Shown here one piece after another: positions 56,065 through 64,000 of a DNA stretch of 64,000 nt. The DNA is from Prochlorococcus sp. MIT 1341 (GTDB lineage Bacteria; Cyanobacteriota; Cyanobacteriia; PCC-6307; Cyanobiaceae). Each line of letters opens with the position of its first letter. Positions within the stretch are counted from its first letter, which is position 1. The DNA is taken from contig NZ_CP139304.1 of NCBI RefSeq assembly GCF_034092415.1, positions 976,001 through 1,040,000 of the forward strand. Reading direction: 5' to 3'. The notes beneath the pieces are model-generated. The model searched no databases, was not told the DNA's origin, and saw nothing but the letters and a program-made list of their open reading frames with translations. The translations under genes were made by a program, and so were the position numbers.

Positions 56065-57420
56065 ATGACAAGGCACCCTCAGAAAAACCCTCAAAAACCT
56101 TCTGTAGCATTTGCTCATCTCGGTTGCGAAAAAAATCGAGTAGACACAGAACATATGCTTGGTCTCCTTAATAAAGCTGGCTATAGAGTTACTGAAGAGG
56201 ACTCCGATGCATCCGTTGTAGTTGTAAACACATGCAGCTTTATCCAAGAGGCCAGAGAAGAATCTGTTAAGAAGCTAGTTGACTTAGCTGACCAAGGTAA
56301 AGAACTTATTATTGCTGGATGCCTAGCTCAACACTTTCGTGAAGACCTTTTAAGGTCTCTCCCTGAAGCCAAAGCGATAGTAGGTACAGGTGACTATCAA
56401 CACATTGTAGAAGTACTTAAAAAAGTCGAGAACGGGGAAAAAGTTACTCAGGTAACTGAAAATCCTACTTTCGTAGGAGATGAAAATTTACCACGTTTAC
56501 GAACAACCTCTAAATCAGTTGCCTACATCAAAATTGCCGAGGGGTGTGACTATAGATGTTCATTCTGTATTATCCCCAAGTTAAGAGGGAATAAACGAAG
56601 TCGACCCATTCAATCTATTGTTAATGAAGCAAAGGAACTCGCAAAAAATGGTGTCAAAGAACTAATTCTTATAAGCCAGATCTCAACAAACTATGGCATA
56701 GATCTTTATGGAAAACCAAAGCTAGCCGAATTACTTAGAGAGCTTGGTTCAGTGAACATACCGTGGATTAGAGTGCATTATGCATATCCGACAGGGCTCA
56801 CAAAAAAAGTACTGGAAGCATATCACGAAGTTCCAAATGTTTTGCCATATCTTGATCTCCCACTACAACATAGCCACCCAGAAGTTCTTAAAGCCATGAA
56901 TCGCCCATGGCAAACAAATATCAATGAATTTCTACTTGACCAAATTAGAGATCAACTCCCTAATGCAATACTCAGGACAACATTAATAGTTGGTTTTCCT
57001 GGAGAAACTTCAACTCATTTTGATCATCTCGTTTCATTCATAAAAAATCAAAAATTTGACCATATTGGTGTTTTCACTTTTTCAAAAGAAGAAGGAACCC
57101 CTTCAGCAACTATGCCAAATCAGATCCCAAAAGAAATTTCAAATGCACGTAAAGATCATTTGATGTCTATACAGCAGCCAATTGCAGCTGAATTAAACAG
57201 CAGATGGATAGGCAAAACTGTTGATGTATTGATCGAGCAAATTAATCCTCAAACTGGTGATCTGACAGGAAGGTGCTCTAGGTTCGCACCAGAAGTAGAT
57301 GGGAATGTGCATGTGAAAGCTTTAAAAGACTCCAAGGAAGCAAGTCTGGGAATGATGGTTCCTGTCTTAATAACTGACTCAGATATTTATGATCTAAGTG
57401 GAGAAATCATTGAGACTTAA
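56065..57420 (+). CDS. rimO: Ribosomal protein S12 methylthiotransferase
   Basis: 451 residues. The N-terminal cluster Cys are C21, C57 and C86; the radical SAM triad is C161, C165, C168 (CDYRCSFC). A TRAM domain ends the protein ([20 protein letters not shown]-like SRFAPEVDG). It adds a methylthio group to Asp of S12. [11 protein letters not shown] separates RimO from MiaB. Divergent from the VKOR gene with 147 bases between. Confidence 0.95.
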   Translation: MTRHPQKNPQKPSVAFAHLGCEKNRVDTEHMLGLLNKAGYRVTEEDSDASVVVVNTCSFIQEAREESVKKLVDLADQGKELIIAGCLAQHFREDLLRSLPEAKAIVGTGDYQHIVEVLKKVENGEKVTQVTENPTFVGDENLPRLRTTSKSVAYIKIAEGCDYRCSFCIIPKLRGNKRSRPIQSIVNEAKELAKNGVKELILISQISTNYGIDLYGKPKLAELLRELGSVNIPWIRVHYAYPTGLTKKVLEAYHEVPNVLPYLDLPLQHSHPEVLKAMNRPWQTNINEFLLDQIRDQLPNAILRTTLIVGFPGETSTHFDHLVSFIKNQKFDHIGVFTFSKEEGTPSATMPNQIPKEISNARKDHLMSIQQPIAAELNSRWIGKTVDVLIEQINPQTGDLTGRCSRFAPEVDGNVHVKALKDSKEASLGMMVPVLITDSDIYDLSGEIIET

Positions 57421-57491
57421 AAGGTAAATGATGTCCCTTCAAAGTGGAAGGCTTCCTTAATAGGAGCAAAAATGCAACTAGCAAGATCTTT

Positions 57492-57584
57492 CTAAATTAA
57501 CTTGACCCCTTTTAATAACCTTGTAAGCAAATAAGTCATTAGTAATCCACCAATGACAAGGATCAAATAAAAAACGATTCCCAT
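57492..57584 (-). CDS. petL: PetL-like 30-residue membrane peptide
   Basis: ATG at 57584 to TAG: 30 residues, one helix (GIVFYLILVIGGLLMTYLL) and the basic end TRLLKGVKLI. Size, a start near FY, one span and a final KLI resemble cytochrome b6f subunit 6 (PetL), but the family is too short and variable to be certain. PsbM, PetM, PsaM and PsaI fit less well. Confidence 0.5.
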   Translation of the reverse strand: MGIVFYLILVIGGLLMTYLLTRLLKGVKLI

Positions 57585-57653
57585 TTAAGAAATAGTGTCT
57601 AACAACTATTAGAACAGAAAGCGGGCCCATCGATGCCAAAAAGAGGATTTTTC

Positions 57654-58055
57654 TCAATCCTGAACATATTCTTCTCCAGTCACCAAACAATTCTCAGCCC
57701 GTTGCAACTCTCTACCCATATAGAGGGCATGATCCAACCGACCAAGGGGATAAGGCTTTTCTCCTTCAGTCAACTTTATGCCCATTTGCTTAGCGCTAAT
57801 TGCTCTGTAGCTTGCGATTGGCTTTCGTGGTTCTCCACCCCTACAGGCCAAGAGCTCGCCTGTCTCGGGATCAACAGCCCTCCCACGATCATCCAGGTTG
57901 TTGCTGTAATGTTCGACAATAATTTGACAAGCTGCATAATCAACCCTGATAAGAAAATATCCCCTTGGATCTAATGAGATAAATCGTTTAGAGAGTTCAT
58001 CATCAAGCTTACGAAGCTGATTAAAATCTGCTTTAGGAATACTTTTAGACATCAT
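57654..58055 (-). CDS. DUF4346 family protein
   Basis: 133 residues. ELSKRFISLDPRGYFLIRVD followed by YAACQIIVEHYSNNL and a C-terminal LDHALYMGRELQRAE; these match the cyanobacterial DUF4346 domain. Function unknown; in some proteins this domain sits next to a dihydropteroate-synthase-like enzyme. 17 bases after the acyltransferase gene on the same strand. Confidence 0.8.
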   Translation of the reverse strand: MMSKSIPKADFNQLRKLDDELSKRFISLDPRGYFLIRVDYAACQIIVEHYSNNLDDRGRAVDPETGELLACRGGEPRKPIASYRAISAKQMGIKLTEGEKPYPLGRLDHALYMGRELQRAENCLVTGEEYVQD

Positions 58056-58072
58056 TACATCAATTAAATGCT

Positions 58073-59242
58073 TCAGGCATGATCTTCAATCTCAAAGGGT
58101 AATTCAGCATTAACGGCATCAATCTCATTCAACATCAAAGTATTAACCTTCTTTACCCAAGAACGTAGCAAAGCATCAAAATCATTTTGATACCATCGAT
58201 GCAAACTTACGCGAGGAAGCACTTGAAAACCTCTTCTATGCTTATGAGAACCGCCTGCCCCTGGGGAGAAGCTTTTAATATTATTTTTCAAAGCCCACTC
58301 AATGGGGGAATAATAACAAGCTTCAAAATGTAAATATTCAATTTCCTCCTTTGCTCCCCAATAGCGACCCCAAAGATCATTACCATCCGTTACACATAAA
58401 GCCATTCCAACTGGCAAACGGGGGTCTTCAAAATGTGCACTGAACAGAACAATTTGATCCCTATGCTGAGGCTGAGCTAAAGCTTCAAAGAAAGCTTTAG
58501 CTAAATACTTACTACCCCAATGCCCCCAGCGAGAACAATGCTGCTCATAAAAACAGTACATTAGTCCCATAAGATCTACATCCAATTCTGCGCCGGTCAA
58601 AGGTGTTACCTTAATTCCAGCTTTAATAATTGCACTTCTTTCTCTCTTAATATTACGACGCTGATTTGCATTAAACATTGCAAGATATTCGTCAAAACTT
58701 TTCTTTTGATTTCTCAACCAAATACTTTGCTGATTAAACCACTGGCTCCACCCTAAACTTTCAAGAAGTTGGCCCCATTCTGAATCAACATATAGAAAAT
58801 TACAACTTAAAATTTGATTAGAGATAGCAAATTCATCAATAGCATTAATCATTAATTTTGTCACAGAGATCATATCCTCTTCTGGCAAAATAAAAAAACG
58901 ATATCCCTCTACTGGGCTTAGCGGGCTCATGCCCAATAATTTAGGGTAATAACTCAACCCCATGTCATTAGCAAGTTGAGCAAATGACTGGTCAAATACA
59001 AATTCACCATAGCTATGTATTTTTAGATATAACGGTGCAAAAGCAATGGGTAAAGAACCTCGCCTAACCACTAAGTGACATGGTTGCCACCCTTCCGAGG
59101 AAGTAATACTGCCGGAGCTTTCTAATAAAGAAAGCCATGAGCTTCTATAAAATGGAATAACATTTTCTCCAAGGAGCTTATACAAATGACGCTCTTCTAT
59201 GTCAGATATTGAGTTATACCAATTTATCGAGATGTTTTTCAT
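58073..59242 (-). CDS. FemAB-like N-acyltransferase (GNAT fold)
   Basis: 389 residues without spans. Segments FDEYLAMFNANQRRNIKRER, HFEACYYSPIEWALKNNIKSFSPGAGGSHKHRRGF and the N-terminal VRRGSLPIAFAPLYLK fit the predicted N-acyltransferase family (COG3146 type, related to FemAB). Substrate unknown. Same strand as its neighbours DUF4346 and the RibD_C gene. Confidence 0.85.
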   Translation of the reverse strand: MKNISINWYNSISDIEERHLYKLLGENVIPFYRSSWLSLLESSGSITSSEGWQPCHLVVRRGSLPIAFAPLYLKIHSYGEFVFDQSFAQLANDMGLSYYPKLLGMSPLSPVEGYRFFILPEEDMISVTKLMINAIDEFAISNQILSCNFLYVDSEWGQLLESLGWSQWFNQQSIWLRNQKKSFDEYLAMFNANQRRNIKRERSAIIKAGIKVTPLTGAELDVDLMGLMYCFYEQHCSRWGHWGSKYLAKAFFEALAQPQHRDQIVLFSAHFEDPRLPVGMALCVTDGNDLWGRYWGAKEEIEYLHFEACYYSPIEWALKNNIKSFSPGAGGSHKHRRGFQVLPRVSLHRWYQNDFDALLRSWVKKVNTLMLNEIDAVNAELPFEIEDHA

Positions 59243-59284
59243 TATTCGACCGATTTAATTTCTAGAGCTCAAAAGTGTCTGCAT

Positions 59285-60001
59285 TCAATCAATTAAAGTT
59301 GTTTTACTCGATTTATCTTTGCGATTGCGTAAATATTTAAGAAGCAGTTCCCCACCTCCTAATAGTTTATTCGAATGCAAAGTCCAAGAGTCTTGACGTG
59401 ATAGGTCACTAGGGATTTCTACACCATCAAGAGGAATCCAAGCATGATCTCCACCAAGCAACTTTGGAGAAAAAGTTAATTGCAGCTCATCAATGAGATC
59501 TTCTTTTAAAAACGATGCTGCCAAGTGAGCCCCTCCAAGCAAAGCAACTCTCAAAATACCCTTAGAAGCCAATGTCTCAAGAGTTGACATCCAAGTACCT
59601 GAAAAAGGCAATTCATTGTGAAATCCCTCTGGCACAGAAACAATTTGAGAGGGTGACTTAGCAGATTGAGGCGGTCTTACTAGCCATCTTTCTAATGGCT
59701 GTCGAAAGAAAGCAAAATCAAGATGATTAGCTCTCCAATGACTTGCAACAAGAGCTATTGGCTGCTCAGATCGTCCCTCAGAAAGTCGTTGCTTAATCAA
59801 ATCAGAGGACCTAATCAAACATGTAGTCCGATGTGTCCTAAGGGTATTCCCCCCCAGAAGGGCACAATCAGACCAAGCCAAAGCCTCCTCCAAGACTCTT
59901 CTATCGCCTTCACCACCTAGATGGCTATTCTCCATTGTGGAAATAGCAAGCCTGCCATCAAGGCTTACGACAAGGACTAAGCGTACCCAACACTTTGCCA
60001 A
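59285..60001 (-). CDS. Stand-alone RibD C-terminal (reductase) domain protein
   Basis: 238 residues. LVLVVSLDGRLAI, the NADPH-binding ALLGGAHLAASFLKEDLIDELQL and SPKLLGGDHAWIPL are the dihydrofolate-reductase-like RibD_C fold. The N-terminal zinc deaminase of full RibD is absent. It could be the riboflavin-pathway reductase or act on a pterin; its stop-to-start gap to the next (double PTPS) gene is 6 bases, favouring a link with pterins. Confidence 0.88.
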   Translation of the reverse strand: MAKCWVRLVLVVSLDGRLAISTMENSHLGGEGDRRVLEEALAWSDCALLGGNTLRTHRTTCLIRSSDLIKQRLSEGRSEQPIALVASHWRANHLDFAFFRQPLERWLVRPPQSAKSPSQIVSVPEGFHNELPFSGTWMSTLETLASKGILRVALLGGAHLAASFLKEDLIDELQLTFSPKLLGGDHAWIPLDGVEIPSDLSRQDSWTLHSNKLLGGGELLLKYLRNRKDKSSKTTLID

Positions 60002-60007
60002 TTGAGA

Positions 60008-60928
60008 TTAGTTAGCTACAAGGGAATTTATTGATTCAGGAGAAATAGTCAGTGGTACCTTTTCTGCATAGACCTCAGCTGCATTATTTGGACTTTCCTG
60101 AAGGCGAATTTTATGCAAATGTGCACCAATAGTTTCAACTGGTTCAGTCAAAATGTCAGATATATAGAGGGCAATGTTCTCAGCGGTAGGAACACATCTA
60201 GAGAAATATGAAATATCTTTATTTAAAAAAGTATGATCAAAAGGCTCAACGACTAAATCTTCAACCAGTTTATTCAATTTAGGTAGATCACAGACCATTC
60301 CAGTACGAGGGTCTATTTCACCACGCACAGTTACCTCTAGAAAGTAATTATGACCATGGCCATTAGTTCTGGCACATTTGCCATAAATTTTTTCATTCTC
60401 CTGTTGTGATAGTTCTGCTCTGGCAAGACGATGAGCTGCAGAAAAATGTGTGCGAATTGTCAAGAAAGCATTCATGGAGTCACCTAAGTAATCAACCCAA
60501 AGGTTCTCTGCCTCGTAAAGCCGCAGCGCCACAAGCGGCAACGAAGGGCTAAGTCGGGTCCAAATTGTTTTAACCAAAGCCTCAGTTGTTGGAAGACAGC
60601 CTTGAGGCTTCGTTACATCAAACTCTGACCAGACATCATTCAGGCATCGAAAATCAATCTGATCAGTAACTTCACTAAAGATTGCACGCTTTACCTCTGA
60701 AAGGTTAAGCACCATGCCATCAGCATCTAAATTACCCCCCATGGAAACAATCAATTCATAATTATGCCCATGGCCGGGGGAAATAGAACATTTTCCAAAA
60801 CATGCCTTGTTCTCCTCATTGGAAAGTTCAGGGAGCCAATAACGATGACTGGCACTAAAGCACGCACGTCTAGTGATGACACATCCACGCCCCATACCAT
60901 GTTGGGAGTGAGAAACAACCTCATTCAT
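60008..60928 (-). CDS. Double PTPS/QueD-domain protein
   Basis: 306 residues, two tandem 6-pyruvoyltetrahydropterin-synthase domains. Domain 1 (about 17-145): zinc ligands H28, H53 and H55 in FSASHRYW and PGHGHNY, Cys47. Domain 2 (about 153-290): H166, H191, H193 in FSAAHRLA and NGHGHNY, Cys185, and the catalytic D231-H232 in FDHTFLN. In domain 1 the matching site reads IDFRCLN (D92, F93), so the catalytic His is missing. Families of this fold make 6-pyruvoyl-tetrahydropterin or 6-carboxy-tetrahydropterin for biopterin or queuosine. Confidence 0.92.
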   Translation of the reverse strand: MNEVVSHSQHGMGRGCVITRRACFSASHRYWLPELSNEENKACFGKCSISPGHGHNYELIVSMGGNLDADGMVLNLSEVKRAIFSEVTDQIDFRCLNDVWSEFDVTKPQGCLPTTEALVKTIWTRLSPSLPLVALRLYEAENLWVDYLGDSMNAFLTIRTHFSAAHRLARAELSQQENEKIYGKCARTNGHGHNYFLEVTVRGEIDPRTGMVCDLPKLNKLVEDLVVEPFDHTFLNKDISYFSRCVPTAENIALYISDILTEPVETIGAHLHKIRLQESPNNAAEVYAEKVPLTISPESINSLVAN

Positions 60929-60978
60929 AACGGGGTATTAGCAAATCCATCCTAGTAAGAAGAGCAAGAAGCTGACTT

Positions 60979-61554
60979 ATGGGCACATTTTCAAGCAATC
61001 ACCCTCTTAAGGAAAGGCTAGGCGGTAGAAACCTCTATCTAATAGGGATGATGGGCAGTGGAAAAAGCTCTACCGCGGTTCCATTAGCAAAGATGCTGGA
61101 TTATAAATTTATCGACATCGATGAAATCATCGAAAAGTCAACAAAAAAATCCATCCAAAGGATCTTTGCAGAGGATGGGGAAAGCTCATTCAGAGCAATT
61201 GAGCATCAAGTTCTCAATGAAGTTGGACAACATCACTCTCTGATTGTTGCCACTGGAGGTGGTGTGGTGACCAATTCAGAAAACTGGGGTATTTTGCATC
61301 AAGGCATTGTTATCTGGCTAAAGCTACATAAATCAGACTTACTTAAGAGGCTAAAGGCAGATTCTAATGAAAGGCCCTTATTACAAGGCAAGGAATTAGC
61401 TTCACGACTTGACAAGCTACTTGAGGAACGTAACCAACAATATTCAGAAGCTGATTTACATATCTCGATCAAAAATGAGAGCCCCAAAGAAGTTGCTCTA
61501 ACAATATTGACCAAACTACCTTCCATTCTTAAGAGTCTTCATGATCTATCCTGA
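60979..61554 (+). CDS. aroK: Shikimate kinase
   Basis: 191 residues. Walker A GMMGSGKS at 23-30, FIDIDEII with the shikimate Asp, GESSFRAIEHQVL and ATGGGVV, then NERPLL. Aromatic amino-acid pathway. A 15-residue extension precedes the core. Its end overlaps the convergent CRR7-like gene by 26 bases. Confidence 0.95.
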   Translation: MGTFSSNHPLKERLGGRNLYLIGMMGSGKSSTAVPLAKMLDYKFIDIDEIIEKSTKKSIQRIFAEDGESSFRAIEHQVLNEVGQHHSLIVATGGGVVTNSENWGILHQGIVIWLKLHKSDLLKRLKADSNERPLLQGKELASRLDKLLEERNQQYSEADLHISIKNESPKEVALTILTKLPSILKSLHDLS

Positions 61555-61792
61555 CCGCAAACCACTGAAGAGAAAAACCTGGCTGTATCTCTAGTTCACA
61601 GGCTGTATCTAGCAATCTTTTAGCCGCAGAATCCATAGATGATTCAGTCTTTAGATCGTCAGGCCAATCATCAATTTCACCCAACCATTTTTGAAGCCAG
61701 TCAAGAGTTTCTTGTAAGGTCAATATTTTCTCAGCCTTTAAAGGCTCTAAAACCAAATAGTAATCACATTTACGAATTAAAGGGTTAGACAC
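61529..61792 (-). CDS. CRR7-like small protein
   Basis: 87 residues. CDYYLVLEPLKAEKILTLQETLDWLQKWL followed by a short acidic helical region and FSLQWFAVRIDHEDS. The pattern, with a V.LEP strand and LT..E helix, resembles the small CHLORORESPIRATORY REDUCTION 7 family, linked in plants with NDH complex assembly. Assigned from memory of the family; no catalytic motif exists to confirm it. Confidence 0.55.
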   Translation of the reverse strand: MSNPLIRKCDYYLVLEPLKAEKILTLQETLDWLQKWLGEIDDWPDDLKTESSMDSAAKRLLDTACELEIQPGFSLQWFAVRIDHEDS

Positions 61793-61826
61793 AAAGCAAT
61801 AAACTCTCCATTGGAGGTTAGATAGG

Positions 61827-61856
61827 CTTAAACAAACTTAGAGGCCCAAGTTTAAG
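61827..61856. promoter_or_regulatory. Two overlapping alternative hairpins before the DUF751 gene
   Basis: CTTAAAC (61827-61833) can pair with GTTTAAG (61850-61856), or AAACTT (61834-61839) with AAGTTT (61848-61853); the arms overlap so only one can form. They lie about 200 bases before DUF751, between divergent genes. The 257-base spacer holds no gene. Regulatory use is a guess. Confidence 0.2.
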
Positions 61857-62049
61857 AATAATAATTACTATACTTTTGGCTAAGACCCTAGCCTGAGCTG
61901 AATCAACTTATGTTGCAACGCCTTATCCTGCATAGGCATCCTGAGCCTTAAGTGGAAAGTAGAATATTTGAATTCATATAACTCCAAAATCTTCTGTTCG
62001 AGCAAAAAGGAGGCAGAGTAGCTGTTAAGTCGATTCTTTGAGGATCCCA

Positions 62050-62256
62050 ATGGGTGAGTTCTTTTCCAATGTGGCTAAGTATCCCAAATACCTCATCACA
62101 ATTATTCTTGGTGTGTTTGCAGCAGGTTTAGAACCCTTAGTTAATCGTAGTTCCAATCCTGTAACTGCTATTTCTTTGATCGGAGCACTTATCAGCGGGC
62201 TCATAACCATCGCACTAATTCTTCGTGCCATGGTTTCACCAACATCACTTACATAA
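62050..62256 (+). CDS. DUF751 (Ycf33) family membrane protein
   Basis: 68 residues from ATG 62050. MGEFFSNVAKYPKYLITIILGVF, then NPVTAISLIGALISGLITIALILRAM: two helices with the family core RYP-like KYPKYL and PVTAIxLIG. A start four codons upstream is less likely. Thylakoid or inner membrane; function unknown. 6 bases before rbfA. Confidence 0.85.
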   Translation: MGEFFSNVAKYPKYLITIILGVFAAGLEPLVNRSSNPVTAISLIGALISGLITIALILRAMVSPTSLT

Positions 62257-62262
62257 AGGAAA

Positions 62263-62661
62263 ATGATGCAAAGTCGTCGCCTTCAAAAAGTGGCTTCCCT
62301 AATTAAGAGAGAGGTCAGTGAATTGCTGGTCAACGGAATAAGAGATGCACGAATTCAAAAAACGATGGTCACGATCACTGAGGTTGAATTATCTGGAGAT
62401 TTGCAGCATTGCAAAATTTTTGTAAGTATTTTTGGGGAAGCAGGAGAAAAAGAACAAGCACTTGATGGTCTGCAGGCAGCACAAGGCTTCTTAAAAGGTG
62501 AACTAGGGAGAAGGCTAAAAATGAGACGTGCGCCAGAAGTAGTATTTCAGTTAGATCGAGGAATTGAAAAAGGTGCATCAATTTTGACTCTACTTAGCAA
62601 ACTGGAAGAAGAGAGAAAAGGAAAAGACGAAGTTCCTTATAGTTCTAACAATCAGCCATGA
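62263..62661 (+). CDS. rbfA: Ribosome-binding factor A
   Basis: 132 residues. [20 protein letters not shown], the KH-like core VEIT-type [23 protein letters not shown], then [27 protein letters not shown]. Binds 30S precursors and 16S 5' end during maturation and cold adaptation. Stop overlaps the GH3 start (ATGA). Confidence 0.95.
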   Translation: MMQSRRLQKVASLIKREVSELLVNGIRDARIQKTMVTITEVELSGDLQHCKIFVSIFGEAGEKEQALDGLQAAQGFLKGELGRRLKMRRAPEVVFQLDRGIEKGASILTLLSKLEEERKGKDEVPYSSNNQP

Positions 62662-64000
62662 ACATTGAGGAATACAAAACCCTTAGAGAAAAAGTTGCAG
62701 GACTATTAATAGTTCGAATAAGCGGTCATTCGCAAGATCAACATCGACAATATCCAAAATGGGAGCTTGACAATGAAAGTCTAAAGAAACTTATAAAAGA
62801 AGGTCTAGGAGGAGTGATAATTTTAGGTGGGAATATATATGAGCTTCAAGAAAGATGTACTGAACTTCAGAAATTAACAGCCAAAAAACTCATTTTCTGT
62901 GCAGATGTTGAAGAAGGAATTGGCCAAAGATTTGATGGGGGAACTTGGCTTCCTCCCCCTATGACAATTGGTAGGATCTACAAGAATGAACCTAAAAGAG
63001 CAATATCCCTCGCGGAGCATTATGGACATTGCGTTGGGGAACAAGCTAGAGAAAGTGGATTAAATCTAGTTCTTGCTCCTATATGTGATGTTAACACTAA
63101 TCCAGAAAATCCAGTGATCAATGTACGAGCTTGGGGGAGCAACCCATTAACAGTCTCTGAGCTAACATGCGCATTTCAAAGGGGTATCAATAGAGAAGGT
63201 GTTCTTACATGTGCTAAACACTTTCCTGGGCATGGTGACACTCAATTCGACTCACATTTAGAATTACCTATATTAAAACATAGCCTTAGAAGAATCAATA
63301 AAACTGAATTAGTACCTTTCAAATCAATAATTACCAAAGGAGTGGATAGCATTATGAGTGCCCATATCAAATTTAGTAATATTGACAATGAATATCCTGC
63401 TACTCTTTCTTATACCATTTTAACTAAATTACTGCGTCAAGAACTTAATTATAAAGGACTTGTTCTAACCGATGCATTAATCATGAGATCCATTGCAGAG
63501 CAATATGGGCCTGACGAAGCATCAGTCCTAGCAATTAAGGCTGGCGCAGATTTACTTCTCATGCCAGAAGAACCTTTTAAAGCAATCGAAGCTATTTGCA
63601 AAGCTGTTGAGAAGGGAGAAATCACTATGGAACGCATTAATCAATCAACTAATAGAAGAGCCATTGCTCTCGGAAAAATTTCTAATTATTGGATTCAGAA
63701 TCAAGCTAATAGCAAACAAAGAGTACATTATCTAAACAAACATAATGAGGGGGAAATGCTGGCAAAAGAACTTATTGATTCTTCTCTAGAAATTCAAAAC
63801 CCTGGAGGAATTAGATCTACTGATCGTGGTATTAATTTAGTCAGAGTAGATGATTCAATAAACTGCCCTATCCTAACCAGTCCATCTCCAGCACTTGAGC
63901 TACCACAAAAAGCTGGTTTTCAAAGGCTATTAGTAGATAAAAACAGAATATCTCCATGGCAACCAAAAAGAGAAGATCCCCTTAATTTGGTGCATATTGG
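62658..64000 (+). CDS. Glycoside hydrolase family 3 (NagZ-like), runs off the right edge
   Basis: 447 codons to the window edge, no stop. [12 protein letters not shown], the GH3 loop [18 protein letters not shown] (catalytic Asp-His dyad, as in NagZ) and LTDALIMRS with the nucleophile Asp. N-acetyl-beta-glucosaminidase of the NagZ kind releases GlcNAc from muropeptides. The frame extends well past the barrel (about residue 345), so it is longer than single-domain NagZ. ATG overlaps the rbfA stop by 4 bases. Confidence 0.9.
   Translation, partial: MNIEEYKTLREKVAGLLIVRISGHSQDQHRQYPKWELDNESLKKLIKEGLGGVIILGGNIYELQERCTELQKLTAKKLIFCADVEEGIGQRFDGGTWLPPPMTIGRIYKNEPKRAISLAEHYGHCVGEQARESGLNLVLAPICDVNTNPENPVINVRAWGSNPLTVSELTCAFQRGINREGVLTCAKHFPGHGDTQFDSHLELPILKHSLRRINKTELVPFKSIITKGVDSIMSAHIKFSNIDNEYPATLSYTILTKLLRQELNYKGLVLTDALIMRSIAEQYGPDEASVLAIKAGADLLLMPEEPFKAIEAICKAVEKGEITMERINQSTNRRAIALGKISNYWIQNQANSKQRVHYLNKHNEGEMLAKELIDSSLEIQNPGGIRSTDRGINLVRVDDSINCPILTSPSPALELPQKAGFQRLLVDKNRISPWQPKREDPLNLVHI

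Noticed and set aside
55895-56110. 71-codon leftward frame between the VKOR fusion and rimO
   Set aside because: Overlaps both flanking genes, no known motif and no ribosome site.
57633-57974. 113-codon rightward frame opposite the DUF4346 gene
   Set aside because: Antisense shadow; the DUF4346 reading has the conserved family segments.
1-64000. CRISPR array, insertion sequence, prophage or toxin-antitoxin pair
   Set aside because: No regularly spaced repeats, transposase, integrase, phage structural gene or paired toxin/antitoxin genes were seen on either strand.

Overview
The window reads as chromosomal DNA of a marine picocyanobacterium, most probably a low-light-adapted Prochlorococcus of moderate A+T content. 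Supporting signs are tiny photosystem genes (psbX, a PetL-like peptide), two high-light-inducible (Hli) proteins, a cyanobacterial SufR repressor beside a divergent sufBCDS cluster, many cyanobacteria-only families (Ycf66, DUF2973, DUF3120, DUF4346, DUF4912, DUF751/Ycf33, CRR7-like, the DUF512 Fe-S oxidoreductase), very short spacers, frequent gene-end overlaps and frequent TTG/GTG starts. No insertion sequence, prophage, CRISPR array or rRNA was seen. The assignment to genus is inference.

Layout. 1-1200: end of an unknown gene, a small membrane ORF and a gene-poor stretch with a terminator-like hairpin. 1.2-8.1 kb: LigD phosphoesterase-like protein, smc, PRC-barrel protein, LpxB-related protein and tRNA-Leu. 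8.1-12.1 kb: accC, YggT, psbX, Ycf66 and two TolB-like lipoproteins. 12.1-16 kb: hli, SbmA/BacA-type ABC transporter, HIT protein, rpsU, def. 16-24 kb: S9 peptidase, then sufSDCB facing sufR across a control region with three dyads. 24-30 kb: DUF4912 protein, two small proteins, phosphoglucomutase, RarA/MgsA ATPase with a long extra C-terminus. 30-38 kb: phosphopantetheinyl transferase, peroxiredoxin Q, coaX, cysH, SLC13-type transporter, KtrB/KtrA, anmK. 38-43 kb: small unknowns (ribbon-helix-helix, Nif11-like, twin-CX3C), ABC-F ATPase, HtrA protease. 43-52 kb: DUF2973 protein, hli, xseAB, BrkB, inositol-phosphatase-like, TolC-like, DUF512 protein, uppP. 52-64 kb: DUF3120, nadB, VKOR-thioredoxin fusion, rimO, petL-like, DUF4346, acyltransferase, RibD_C reductase, double PTPS-domain protein, aroK, CRR7-like, DUF751, rbfA and the start of a glycoside hydrolase family 3 gene.

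How it works together. Most of the content is housekeeping: Fe-S assembly under SufR, disulfide chemistry (VKOR fusion, peroxiredoxin Q), cofactor synthesis (NAD, CoA, pterin/flavin-like enzymes), sulfate reduction next to an anion-type transporter, K+ uptake, and cell-wall carbon recycling (AnmK, UppP, GH3/NagZ-like). No large undescribed multi-gene system was found. The most unusual items are the double pterin-synthase protein whose first domain has lost the Asp-His pair, the stand-alone RibD_C reductase behind it, a tRNA-Leu gene whose anticodon reads AAG, the twin-CX3C miniprotein, the suf control region with several dyads, and the RarA C-terminal extension.
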